From Glycomyces harbinensis (lineage in GTDB: Bacteria > Actinomycetota > Actinomycetes > Mycobacteriales > Micromonosporaceae): a DNA stretch of 64,000 nt. Below the pieces are notes generated by a model. That model was not told where the DNA came from, ran no database searches, and worked only from the letters and a program-made list of their open reading frames with translations. Below are positions 37,708 to 45,929 of this stretch, piece by piece (the stretch's first letter is position 1; each line of letters begins with the position of its first letter). The stretch lies in NCBI RefSeq assembly GCF_900101745.1, contig NZ_FNAD01000007.1:269836-333835 (forward strand), in the 5' to 3' direction. Both the position numbers and the translations under genes were made by a program.

Positions 37708-38627
37708 CCGCAGATCCGTTCGAGCACACCGCCTTGCACTACTCCGGGCACCGGGAGTACCTGGAGGGCACGGTCCCGTTCATCGAGGAGGCGCTGGCCC
37801 TCGACGAGCCGGTGGCCGTCGCCGTACCGGGGCCGAAACTCGAACTGCTGCAAGGTTCTCTGGGGGCGGCGACCGCACGCGTCCACACGCTCGACATGAG
37901 CGCGATCGGCGCCAACCCTGCCGGCATCATCCCCAACGTGCTGCGCGCGTTCGCCGACTGTCGCCCTGGGCAGCGCATGCGCATCGTCGGGGAACCGATC
38001 TGGCCCTCGCGCACCGCCGCCGAGTATCCCGCATGCGCGCAGCATGAGGCCTTGGTCAATCGTGCCTTCGCCGGCCGCGACATCGCCGCCCTGTGTCCGT
38101 ATGACATCGACGGGCTCGACGAGCGGGTCATCGCCGACTCACTGCTGACGCATCCACTCTTGAAGAGCCGCGATGGGCGCCGCGCCAGCGACGCCTACGA
38201 CCCCGACCACATCGTCACCGTCTACAATCAGCCGCTCCAGGACCGGCCGTGGACCGCGATCGAGCGGGCCGTCGACCGCGACACGATCGACAACGCCCGC
38301 TGGTTCACCACTGCCTACGGACGCAATGCGGGACTCACGGCGACCCGGCTCATCGACCTGGAGATCGCCGTCACCGAGCTGATCACCAACAGCGTCGCCC
38401 ATGGCGGTGGCACCGGTCTGCTGCGGATCTGGACCGAGGAGGACCAGCTTGTCTGCGAAGTCAGCGACACCGGGCACCTCACCGACCCGCTCGCCGGACG
38501 CCTCCCGGTCGACCCGGACCGTGCCCACGGCCGCGGCCTGGTACTGGTCAATCAGGTCGTCGACCTCCTGCGCACGTACACCAGCGCCCGCGGAACCACC
38601 ATGCGCATCTACCTGCGACTGAACTGA
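37704..38627 (+). CDS. MEDS-domain anti-sigma/histidine-kinase-like ATPase (RsbA type)
   Basis: A 307-residue two-domain protein. The N-terminal 170 residues are a MEDS sensory domain (LHYSGHREYLEGTVPFIEEA; SAIGANPAGIIPNVLRAF). The C-terminal GHKL ATPase domain has an N-box in EIAVTELITNSVAHGGG (about 217-233) and G-boxes VSDTGHL and AHGRGLVLVNQVVDLL. No phosphoacceptor His box or membrane segment is present, so it is probably a serine-kinase type anti-sigma switch rather than a classical sensor kinase. It is translationally coupled to nhaA, which suggests a stress (salt or pH) connection. Confidence 0.88.
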   Translation: MTADPFEHTALHYSGHREYLEGTVPFIEEALALDEPVAVAVPGPKLELLQGSLGAATARVHTLDMSAIGANPAGIIPNVLRAFADCRPGQRMRIVGEPIWPSRTAAEYPACAQHEALVNRAFAGRDIAALCPYDIDGLDERVIADSLLTHPLLKSRDGRRASDAYDPDHIVTVYNQPLQDRPWTAIERAVDRDTIDNARWFTTAYGRNAGLTATRLIDLEIAVTELITNSVAHGGGTGLLRIWTEEDQLVCEVSDTGHLTDPLAGRLPVDPDRAHGRGLVLVNQVVDLLRTYTSARGTTMRIYLRLN

Positions 38628-38929
38628 TCCAGTGCGCACGGTGACGTACCCGCCCGCCTGACCGGCACAAGCCTGCGAAGAGTTCCCGCCGAACCGCGGA
38701 CGGCCCCTCACGTGCTACCTCAGGCCAGAACCTGCCCGCCAGCACGATATTTATTGCACAGCAACGGAACTCAAACAAGTTGAACCTGGTGTTATTGATG
38801 CATGCCCGGAGCGCTCGCTGAAGCTCATTCCGGGCGTCCTTGGGATCCTGACCGGAACCGACACGCTCAGCTCCGTAGGCGCTGGAGTACGCTGCCGCAT
38901 GTTATTGGGGCACATGCGATCATGCCCGA
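38628..38929. other. Intergenic region preceding transposase remnant
   Basis: About 300 bases with no gene. The stretch around 38735-38800 is clearly more AT-rich than its surroundings and marks the edge of the decayed mobile segment that follows. Confidence 0.4.
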
Positions 38930-39320
38930 ATGGCGGGAGTGATCAGCGTGGCGGACGAGACGATGATCGAGCTGTTCAGCGGCTTGTCGGCGAGACGGTT
39001 CGCGAACCTGGTGCGACAGTTGCGAGTCGAGGGCGCCGAACCGCCACTGAAGGGCCGGCCGTGGAAGGTCGCCTTCGAAAATGGGGTGCTGCTGGTCGCC
39101 GCCTACTGGCACACCAACCTCACTGTTCGCCAGATCGCGGCCCTGTTCGGACTTCGAAATCCGCCGCGAACCGCATTGTCGACGACCTTGCCCCAAGGTT
39201 CGCGCTTCGGCCCCGGCAGCGCTTTGCGCCCGGGACTGTCCTTATCGTCGATGACACCCTCGTCCCGACCCGGGATCGATCGGTGGCCGCGAAGTCGAAG
39301 AACTACCGCTACTCGAAGAC
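38930..39320 (+). pseudogene. IS5-group (DDE_Tnp_4) transposase, 5' fragment, frameshifted
   Basis: The N-terminus reads FSGLSARRFANLVRQLRVEG and then THLTVRQIAALFGL-type sequence (HTNLTVRQIAALFGL) in one frame. After about 39155 the continuation KSAANRIVDDLAPRFALRPR and VDDTLVPTRDRSVAAKSKNY is in another frame. VDDTLVPT corresponds to the first catalytic Asp region (usually DGTLVP). At KNYRYS, near 39315, the similarity ends and an unrelated sequence begins. About half of the transposase is missing. A C-terminal piece of the same kind of transposase is at 49613-49726. Confidence 0.7.
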
Positions 39321-39728
39321 GATGCAGAAGGTCGCCGAGCTGCTGCGCAAGATCAAGGTCTTCCAGAGCGCGTTCGGCAAGCTCGCGAACTCCCTCGACG
39401 AGATGGCCCAGGGCATGATGAAGAGCATGGCCAAGACCGACGCCAAGGCGATGGTCAAGAACATCGACAATGTGCTGGCCTTCTCGAACAAACCCCGCTT
39501 CGGCAACGACCACGGCATCAACACCACCTACGACGCCGCCAGGACGTGTACGCCAACCGCGCGAACTGAGGTCGGGACGCCCTCGGCAACACCAAGGGCC
39601 TGCGCGACCTCGCCGACACCGCCGGGGGACTGCCCGCGACGGGCTGGCGCGGCGCCGCGGGCGGCGTCAAGGCCTACGAGAACGACACCGAGGCCGAACC
39701 GGCCGAAGAGCGCCACGACGATGAATGA
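39321..39728 (+). pseudogene. Degraded gene of unknown function joined to the transposase fragment
   Basis: Immediately after the transposase fragment the same frame encodes a Lys/Met-rich helical segment (KTMQKVAELLRKIKVFQSAF, then MAQGMMKSMAKTDAKAMVKN). At about 39535 the sense shifts to another frame (QDVYANRAN, stop, then GNTKGLRDLADTAGGLPATG and a tail ending EERHDDE at 39728). The original product looks like a small, helical, soluble or WXG-like protein of a mobile or plasmid element. I do not recognise it. At least one frameshift and one stop separate the parts, and its start has been lost to the transposase junction. Confidence 0.45.
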
Positions 39729-39734
39729 GCCGCG

Positions 39735-40145
39735 GTGAACCCGGAGGCGATGTGGACGATGCCCGGATGGGGCCTCGCGTTCGCCATGTGGGCGCTGGCG
39801 GCCCTGGCCGGGGCCGTGATCGTGCTCGCCGCCGGGCTCATCGCCTGGCGTGGGCGGTGCAAACGGAAGCGGGTGCAGACGGGTTGGGGGAGGTGTGGAT
39901 GGCGCTGGCCGTCGGCGTGGCCGGTCCGCTCGGGGCGGTGCTCATCCTCGCCGCCGAGGCCCTCGCAGCGGCTGGACTGGCCGAACGGATCAACCCGACC
40001 CCGCAGGCCCCCGGTCGAGGAGCAGGTCCGGGAGGCGACCGAACGCCATGAACTGCAAGCGCGGGTCGACGCGCAGGTCCGCGAGGCTGAGCAGGCGCGC
40101 GGGAGGACCCCGGTCCGAGGGTCACGGCGGCCCCGGCAACACTGA
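39735..40145 (+). pseudogene. Small membrane protein, probably broken by two compensating frameshifts
   Basis: The GTG at 39735 gives a helix (AFAMWALAALAGAVIVLAAGL) and a basic stop-transfer. The next hydrophobic stretch (MALAVGVAGPLGAVLILAAE, from 39899) is in another frame, and the hydrophilic tail VEEQVREATERHELQAR returns to the first. The second switch is repaired by deleting one C of the CCCCC run near 40009. Alternatively 39899-40051 is a separate 50-residue gene, since GGGGGAGG sits five bases before its ATG. The GTG is close to the stop of the preceding degraded gene, as in an operon of a mobile element. Confidence 0.45.
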
Positions 40146-40162
40146 TCGCCTTATTGCCCGGG

Positions 40163-40930
40163 TCAGCGGTCGAGTTGGAGCCGCCGCCACGCGCTGACGG
40201 TCACGGCGGTGAACGCGAGCGCGAAGACCGGTGCCAGCAGCAGTTGCACCCCGGTGACGGCGGTGGGCTGCATGGCCCACAGGGCGGGTGCGGCGATCGG
40301 GAGCCAGGCGCCTTGGGCGGGGAAGGCGACGACCGCGATCTGTGCGGTGACGATGAGGGCGACGGCCGCGGTGACGCCCGGCAGGGGCCCGCGGCCGAGG
40401 GTGGCGGCCCAGGCTGCGGGTGTCGCGATCAGGCCGGTCAGGAGGGTGAGGGCGAACAATCGCGCCAGCGACGCCGCGGCCGGCGCGTCGAGGGCGCCGA
40501 GTCCGGTGGCGAGCCCGGCCGCTATCAGCAGGCAGACCAGTGACACCGCGACGATGACCGTCCACATCAGATGGACGAGCAGTTTGGCGGCCACCGTTGC
40601 CGCACGGGAGACCGGGATCGCGGGCAGTCCGTTGATCGTGCCGTCGGTGAATTCGCGGCCGAAGCTCCACCCGAGGGTGGTACCGAAGGCGAGGAGGGCG
40701 CCCGCGGCGACGACTTGGGTGGCGATGGCGATGAGCAGGTCCCAGCCTGCGGCTTCGGCGAAGGTGCCGAGTTTGGCGGCGATCTGCTCGTTCCCGGTCT
40801 CGACGGCCGCGACCAGGGCCGCGGCGAGGACGGCCGTGCCCAGTGCGAGGCTCGCGCCGCCGACGCGAAGGACCAGCGCGGCCGCGGCCTTTCGCGTCTC
40901 GACCCGCAGGGCTGCAAGGAGGCCGGTCAT
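40163..40930 (-). CDS. ABC transporter permease (ABC-2 type)
   Basis: A 255-residue membrane protein with six hydrophobic helices, starting near residue 25 (LRVGGASLALGTAVLAAALV). The loop FGTTLGWSFGREFTDGTING is typical of ABC-2-type permeases of bacitracin/lantibiotic-immunity-like exporters. The start overlaps the ATPase gene by four bases. It is the last gene of a TetR-ATPase-permease operon. The substrate is unknown; peptide or drug export is the usual theme. Confidence 0.87.
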   Translation of the reverse strand: MTGLLAALRVETRKAAAALVLRVGGASLALGTAVLAAALVAAVETGNEQIAAKLGTFAEAAGWDLLIAIATQVVAAGALLAFGTTLGWSFGREFTDGTINGLPAIPVSRAATVAAKLLVHLMWTVIVAVSLVCLLIAAGLATGLGALDAPAAASLARLFALTLLTGLIATPAAWAATLGRGPLPGVTAAVALIVTAQIAVVAFPAQGAWLPIAAPALWAMQPTAVTGVQLLLAPVFALAFTAVTVSAWRRLQLDR

Positions 40931-41664
40931 GCCTGCGCCTCCAGGTCGCGTTGCGCGTCGTCGTCGAGGAGGAGCGCGAAGAATTCCCGTTCGAGGTCGG
41001 TGCCGGCGGGGTCGAGCGCGGCGATGATGCGGCCGTGGTTCATCACCGAGATCCGGTCGGCGAAGCGTGCGACCTCGTCGAGGTGGTGGCTGGAGACGAG
41101 CACGCCGGCGCCACGGTCGGCGTGGTCGCGCAGGGCCTCGCGCAGGGCGATCACCCCGGCGGGGTCGAGTCCGTCGGTGGGCTCGTCGAGCACCGCCAGG
41201 TCGGGACCGGCGACGAACGCGGCGGCCAGGCCGAGCCGCTGCCGGTTGCCCTTGGAAAGTGTCGCGGCCCTGACGGCGGTGTAGGGGGCCAGTCCCCAGT
41301 ACTCGAGCGCGGCCTCGACGGTCGCGGCGACCTCTCCGTGCGGGACGGTACGGAGGCGGGCGGCGATGGCCAAGTTGCTGCGCGTATCGATGTCGGGGTA
41401 GGCGAAAGGGTGGTCGATGAGGTGTCCGACGCGGGACCAGGCCGCGGTCGGCACTCGGTCGAGCGGGACGCCGCCGATGCGGACGGTGCCGGAGTCGAGT
41501 CGGACCATGCCCAGGACGGCGCGCATGAGCGTGGTCTTCCCCGCGCCGTTGAGCCCGATCAGCGCGTGCACTTCGCCGGCGGCGACGTGGAGGGACGCGC
41601 CGAGCACGCCGGCGTCGGCGCTGTATTCGCGCACGGCGTCGGTGATGGCGAGGCGCTCAGCCAT
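40927..41664 (-). CDS. ABC transporter ATP-binding protein
   Basis: A 245-residue ATPase. Walker A is IGLNGAGKTTLM (about 37-48), the signature is LSKGNRQRLGLA (in place of LSGGQ), Walker B is LAVLDEPTDGLDPAG, and the switch His is in VLVSSHHLDEVARF. The ATG at 41664 overlaps the TetR stop by eight bases; the upstream ATG at 41697 lies well inside TetR and lacks a ribosome site. It partners with the permease at 40163. Confidence 0.93.
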   Translation of the reverse strand: MAERLAITDAVREYSADAGVLGASLHVAAGEVHALIGLNGAGKTTLMRAVLGMVRLDSGTVRIGGVPLDRVPTAAWSRVGHLIDHPFAYPDIDTRSNLAIAARLRTVPHGEVAATVEAALEYWGLAPYTAVRAATLSKGNRQRLGLAAAFVAGPDLAVLDEPTDGLDPAGVIALREALRDHADRGAGVLVSSHHLDEVARFADRISVMNHGRIIAALDPAGTDLEREFFALLLDDDAQRDLEAQA

Positions 41665-42211
41665 GTCCGCTCTCCAAGGTGTCGAGGGCGGTGTCAAATA
41701 GGTCGGGCAGGTTCGCGTCTTGGTCGGCGGCCCAGGCGTAGAGGGCGGTCGTCACCGCCGCGAGGACCGCCGCGGCGGCGACCCGGGCGGCGAGCGGGTC
41801 GGTCCCGTCGGCGGCCAGGGCGTCGCTGATGGCGAGGGCGGTGGTCTCGTTCTGCACCGCGGCCGCGCCGCGGAGTGCCGGCGTCGAGGCCACGATGCGT
41901 ATACGCCTGCGGGCCGTCTCAAGGTCCGCCGCGGACAGCGCCGCGAACGCTGACCGCAGGCCCCGGACGGCCCGGTCGAGCGGTGCTTCGCCGGCGGGCC
42001 TGGCCCCGACGGCTTCGGCGATGACCGGGTCGAACGGGTCGGTCAGGACCGCCTGTTCTTTGCTGCCGAAGTGGCGGAAGAAGGTCATCTCGGTGACACC
42101 GGCGGCGTTCGCGATCTGGGCGACGCTCGTGGCTTCGAATCCTTGCGCCTCGAAGAGGTCGAGCGCGCACTCTCCCAGGTGTTGGCGGGTTCGCTCGCGT
42201 TTCGCACTCAC
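41657..42211 (-). CDS. TetR-family regulator
   Basis: A 184-residue TetR protein. The N-terminal HTH shows ALDLFEAQGFEATSVAQIAN, then AGVTEMTFFRHFGSKEQAVL. The start is a GTG at 42211. AGGGG is directly adjacent, so the message may be leaderless or use this poor spacing. A perfect palindrome six bases upstream is its likely operator, giving autoregulation of the TetR-ABC operon. The ligand is unknown. Confidence 0.9.
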   Translation of the reverse strand: MSAKRERTRQHLGECALDLFEAQGFEATSVAQIANAAGVTEMTFFRHFGSKEQAVLTDPFDPVIAEAVGARPAGEAPLDRAVRGLRSAFAALSAADLETARRRIRIVASTPALRGAAAVQNETTALAISDALAADGTDPLAARVAAAAVLAAVTTALYAWAADQDANLPDLFDTALDTLESGHG

Positions 42212-42216
42212 CCCTA

Positions 42217-42235
42217 AATGTTAGCATCTAACATT
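42217..42235. promoter_or_regulatory. Palindromic operator of the TetR-ABC operon
   Basis: AATGTTAG-CAT-CTAACATT is a perfect eight-base inverted repeat with three-base centre. It lies six bases upstream of the TetR start and 22 bases beyond the end of trkH. It is the only such sequence nearby. Confidence 0.75.
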
Positions 42236-42256
42236 CTGGTGATTCGCCACCGTTGG

Positions 42257-43624
42257 TCAGCTGACGAGGGGGCGTTCCTCGGGATGGGTGTACAGGCGGC
42301 GGCGGGTCCTGAGGGCGAGCGCGGCGGCGACCGCGACGGTGCCGACGCGGCCGATGAACATCAGGACGATCACGGCGACCTGGCTGGCCGGGGGCAGATC
42401 GGGGGTGATGCCGGTGGACAGGCCCACGGTCGCGAAGGCCGAGACGGCCTCGAACAGGACCTGGTCGAGACCGAATCCGGTGTCGAGCATGATGACCGCG
42501 GTCCCGATCGCGACGGCGGCGACGCCCAGGAGCGCGACGGTGAGCGCCTGCCGCTGGGTCTCGGCGGGCAGGGCGCGACCGAAGACGGCGACGTCGGGTT
42601 CGCCGCGGATCTCCGACCAGATCACCACGGCCAGGATCGCGAACGTGGTGACCTTGATACCGCCCGCGGTCCCGGCGGGTCCGCCGCCGATGAACATGAG
42701 CGCGTCGGTCGCCAGCAGCGTCTCGGGGCGGAACGCGCTCACGTCGAGGTTGTTGAACCCGGCGGTGCGCGTCTGCGCGCCGGCGGTGAAGGCGGCCAGG
42801 AGCTTGTCGCCGGCGCCGAGCGGACCGAGGGTGGCGGGGTTGCGCCACTCCAAGGCCGCGTAGGCGGCGAACCCGACCGCGAGGAGGACGCCGGTCATGA
42901 GGACGGTGATGCGAGTGTGCAGCGACCAGGAGATCCGGGCGCCTCTGCGGCCGGCGGTCCGCGGTCGCATCGCGCGGCGGGTGTTGCGGAGCACTTCGAC
43001 CATGACCGGGAAGCCGATGCCGCCGATGATCACGGCGGCGCTGATCGTCAGGGTGATCACCGGGTCGGCGACGAACCCCATGAGGCTGTCGGCTTCGAGG
43101 CCGAACCCGGCGTTGTTGAACGCCGCGACCGAGTGGAAGACGCCGTGCCAGGCCGCTTCCCCGACGCCGTACTCGTAATGGAAGCGGAAGCGCGCGGCGA
43201 GGGCGATCGCGACGACGACCTCGACGGTGGCTGTCATGAGCGCGATCTGCCCGACCAGACTGCGGACGTCGCCCAGCCGCACGGAGCTGTTCTCGGTCTG
43301 CGCCAGAAGCCTGCCGCGCAGGCGCAGGCGGCCGATGACCAGCACTCCCAGGAGCGTTCCGGCCATGATGATGCCGAATCCGCCGACCTGGATGAGGGCG
43401 GTGATGACCACTTCGCCGAAACCCGACCAGTAGGTGGCGGTGTCGACCACGACCAGTCCGGTCACGCATACCGCGGATACGGCGGTGAACAGCGCCGTCA
43501 ACGGCGGCGCGGCCCGGCCGCTCTCGGTGGCGATCGGCAGCATGAGCAGGACGGTGCCGACCAGGATGAACGCCAAGAACGCCGACGGCACCAGTCGGGC
43601 CGGATGTCGCAGCGCTCGGATCAC
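42257..43624 (-). CDS. trkH: TrkH/KtrB-type potassium uptake membrane protein
   Basis: A 455-residue K+ (or Na+) channel-like transporter. Four pore-loop repeats are evident, each with a selectivity-filter glycine region: VSAVCVTGLVVVD (about 50-62), VAAFNNAGFGLE (about 164-175), AGAQTRTAGFNNLD (about 280-293) and VSAFATVGLSTGI (about 400-412). The basic stop-transfer loops and two-helix repeats follow the Trk/Ktr/HKT fold. A cytoplasmic TrkA/KtrA partner is needed for regulation but is not in the window. It ends 46 bases from the TetR gene. Confidence 0.93.
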   Translation of the reverse strand: MIRALRHPARLVPSAFLAFILVGTVLLMLPIATESGRAAPPLTALFTAVSAVCVTGLVVVDTATYWSGFGEVVITALIQVGGFGIIMAGTLLGVLVIGRLRLRGRLLAQTENSSVRLGDVRSLVGQIALMTATVEVVVAIALAARFRFHYEYGVGEAAWHGVFHSVAAFNNAGFGLEADSLMGFVADPVITLTISAAVIIGGIGFPVMVEVLRNTRRAMRPRTAGRRGARISWSLHTRITVLMTGVLLAVGFAAYAALEWRNPATLGPLGAGDKLLAAFTAGAQTRTAGFNNLDVSAFRPETLLATDALMFIGGGPAGTAGGIKVTTFAILAVVIWSEIRGEPDVAVFGRALPAETQRQALTVALLGVAAVAIGTAVIMLDTGFGLDQVLFEAVSAFATVGLSTGITPDLPPASQVAVIVLMFIGRVGTVAVAAALALRTRRRLYTHPEERPLVS

Positions 43625-43810
43625 CCCTGGACCATAACCGCGCCCGCCCCGATGCCACCGCTCCTTCGCCGAGCCTCATGCGTGGACATCGCTGCAGTTC
43701 AGGACTGCCTCGAGAGCCCGAAATCGCGAGAATCGCGGTTCCGGAGGTCGGACCTGACCCGCTTTGCGGCGGCGTCAATATTCCGTCAAGACTCTTGAGA
43801 TTTCTCAGTT

Positions 43811-43826
43811 TTCAGTATTTACTGAA
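43811..43826. promoter_or_regulatory. Palindromic operator upstream of the GbsR/MarR gene
   Basis: TTCAGTA-TT-TACTGAA is a perfect 7-2-7 inverted repeat in a locally AT-rich stretch. It lies 49 bases upstream of the regulator ATG. TTGAGA at 43795 and TATTTA at 43816 could be a -35/-10 pair (short spacer) that the operator overlaps. TTGACA at 43831 is another candidate -35. Confidence 0.7.
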
Positions 43827-43875
43827 TTCATTGACATTTCGAAGCGGTCCGATCCGCGCCAAGAGGAGAACCCCC

Positions 43876-44343
43876 ATGAGCGGTGAACGCACCGCCCGTC
43901 ACGACTACGCCGATGAGATCGGCGTGTACTTCGCCGACTTCGGCCTGCCCCCGATCCCCGGTCGCATCCTCGGCTGGCTCATGGTGTGCGAACCGCCGCA
44001 CCAGTCACCCGAGCAGCTCGCCGAGGCACTGGACATCAGCCGCGGCTCGGTGAGCATGGCGATGCGGATGCTCCAGAGCAACAACGCCGTCGAGCGCGTC
44101 GCCGTGGCCGGTTCGCGTGCCACGCATTGGCGACTGCGCCCGGGCTTCTGGCTCGAGGAGGCCGCCGCGAAGGCCAAGCAGGCGCGCGAATGGATCAAGA
44201 AGGCCGACCGCGGCCTCGACCTCCTCGCCGAAGCGCCCTCCGAATCGCGACGGCGCCTCGAAGAGGCCAAGGAGATGTACACCTTCCTGGCCGACCAGTA
44301 CGAACGCATCGAATCCCTCTGGCACGAGCAGCGAAAGCAGTGA
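43876..44343 (+). CDS. GbsR/MarR-type transcriptional regulator
   Basis: A 155-residue winged-helix regulator. The N-terminus (DEIGVYFADFGLPPIPGRIL) and the HTH (SPEQLAEALDISRGSVSMAM, then RMLQ) match the GbsR/DUF1956 subset of MarR proteins that control ABC or osmolyte transport genes in actinobacteria. A long C-terminal helix likely mediates dimerisation. AAGAGGAGAA provides a strong ribosome site. It heads an operon with an ABC exporter and a hydrolase, and a perfect operator precedes it. Confidence 0.88.
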   Translation: MSGERTARHDYADEIGVYFADFGLPPIPGRILGWLMVCEPPHQSPEQLAEALDISRGSVSMAMRMLQSNNAVERVAVAGSRATHWRLRPGFWLEEAAAKAKQAREWIKKADRGLDLLAEAPSESRRRLEEAKEMYTFLADQYERIESLWHEQRKQ

Positions 44344-44348
44344 CGACT

Positions 44349-45218
44349 ATGACCCCGGTCATCGACATCGAGGACCTGACCTTCACCTACCCCAAGGCCG
44401 CCGAACCGGCCGTCCGCGGCATCGGCTTCACCGTCGACGCCGGCGAGGTCTTCGGCTTCCTCGGCCCCTCCGGCGCCGGCAAGTCCACCACGCAGAAGAT
44501 CCTCACCGGACTGCTGACGGGCCACGGCGGCTCGGTCGCGGTGTGGGGCAAGGACCCCGCCGCCTGGAAGTCCGAGTACTACGAGCGCATCGGCGTGTCC
44601 TTCGAGCTGCCCAACCACTACCTCAAGCTCACCGGTCTGGAAAACCTCCAGTTCTTCGCCTCGCTTTACCAGGGCCCCACCGAGAACCCGATGGAACTGC
44701 TGGAGAGGGTCGGGCTCGCCGACGCGGCCCACACCCGCGTCGCCAAGTACTCCAAGGGCATGCAGATGCGCCTGGTCTTCATCCGCGCCCTCCTGCACCG
44801 CCCGCAGCTGCTGTTCCTCGACGAACCGACCTCCGGCATGGACCCGGCCAACGCCCGCATCGTCAAGGACATCGTGGGCGAACTGCGCGCCGAGGGCCGC
44901 ACCGTCTTCCTCACCACCCACGACATGACCACCGCCGACCAGCTGTGCGACCGGGTCGCCTTCGTCGTCGACGGGCGCATCACCGCCCTGGCCTCTCCCA
45001 CCGAGCACAAGCTCTCCCGCTCCCGGCGCACGGTCACGGTCACGTACCGGGCCGAGCAGTCCGATCAGCTGTCCACCAAGGACTTCCCACTCGACGGACT
45101 CGGCGAGGACGAGGCGTTCCGCTCGCTCCTGCGCGAGGCCGCCGTCGAGTCCGTCCACAGCCAGGAGGCCGACCTGGAGGACGTCTTCATCGACGTCACC
45201 GGGAGGAAGCTGTCATGA
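44349..45218 (+). CDS. ABC transporter ATP-binding protein
   Basis: A 289-residue ATPase. Walker A is LGPSGAGKSTTQKIL (about 40-54), the signature is YSKGMQMRLVF, Walker B is LLFLDEPTSGMDPA, and the His-switch is in FLTTHDMTTADQL. A C-terminal extension of about 70 residues (TVTVTYRAEQ onward) is usual for drug/antibiotic exporters. ATG 44349 is used. A GTG at 44340 overlapping the regulator stop (GTGA) is equally possible and would add three residues. Confidence 0.93.
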   Translation: MTPVIDIEDLTFTYPKAAEPAVRGIGFTVDAGEVFGFLGPSGAGKSTTQKILTGLLTGHGGSVAVWGKDPAAWKSEYYERIGVSFELPNHYLKLTGLENLQFFASLYQGPTENPMELLERVGLADAAHTRVAKYSKGMQMRLVFIRALLHRPQLLFLDEPTSGMDPANARIVKDIVGELRAEGRTVFLTTHDMTTADQLCDRVAFVVDGRITALASPTEHKLSRSRRTVTVTYRAEQSDQLSTKDFPLDGLGEDEAFRSLLREAAVESVHSQEADLEDVFIDVTGRKLS

Positions 45219-45928
45219 CCGGCGTTCTCGTCCAAGCCCTGCGACTCGAACTGCGCCTCCAATGGCGGTACGGGTTCCTCTACGCGGCGGCGTTCTCCGC
45301 GCTGCTCTGGGAAGTCGTCGTCTACCTCATTCCCGCCCAGCTCAAGGCCGCCTCGATGACCTACATCATCTTCGGCGACCTGGCACTGGTCGGGTTCTTC
45401 TTCATCGCCGGGGCGGTGTTCTTCGAACGCGGCGAACGCACGCTCTTCGCGCTCCTGGTCTCCCCCTTGCGCTTTGGCGACTACTACACCGCGAAACTCA
45501 CCGCACTCGCCGCGCTGAGCCTGCTCTTGTCGCTGGTCATCGCGCTCTCGGGTGTCGGACTCGACTTCGAGCCGCTCTCGTTCACGGCCGGAGTGGTGCT
45601 GTGCGCGCTGCTGTTCCTGACGTGCAGTTTCATCTCGGCGACGCCGTTCACCTCGATCAGCGAGTGGATCATCCCCTCCACCGGCGTGCTCGCGGTCCTC
45701 AACGTCCCGCTCATCAATTACTCGGGCCTGTGGGAGCACCCGATCACTTACCTGGTGCCGACCCAGGGAGTGCTCCTGTTGATGGGCCACTCGTTCGGCC
45801 AGGTCGAGCTGGCCGCGTGGCAGTGGGTCTACGCTCTGGCCTATCCGGTCGCCGCGCTCGCCGCGCTCGGCCTCCTCTCCCGCAGGATGTTCGATCGGCA
45901 CATCGCCGCCAGCGAAGGAGGCGAGTGA
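45215..45928 (+). CDS. ABC transporter permease 1
   Basis: A 237-residue membrane protein with six helices. RLELRLQWRYGFLYAAAFSA at the N-terminus is typical of ABC-2/fluoroquinolone-exporter permeases. FFIAGAVFFERGERTLFALL sits in the conserved cytoplasmic loop. The ATG overlaps the ATPase stop by four bases, with GGGAGGAAG upstream. It probably pairs with the permease encoded immediately downstream to form a heterodimeric exporter. Confidence 0.88.
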   Translation: MTGVLVQALRLELRLQWRYGFLYAAAFSALLWEVVVYLIPAQLKAASMTYIIFGDLALVGFFFIAGAVFFERGERTLFALLVSPLRFGDYYTAKLTALAALSLLLSLVIALSGVGLDFEPLSFTAGVVLCALLFLTCSFISATPFTSISEWIIPSTGVLAVLNVPLINYSGLWEHPITYLVPTQGVLLLMGHSFGQVELAAWQWVYALAYPVAALAALGLLSRRMFDRHIAASEGGE

Positions 45929-45929
45929 C

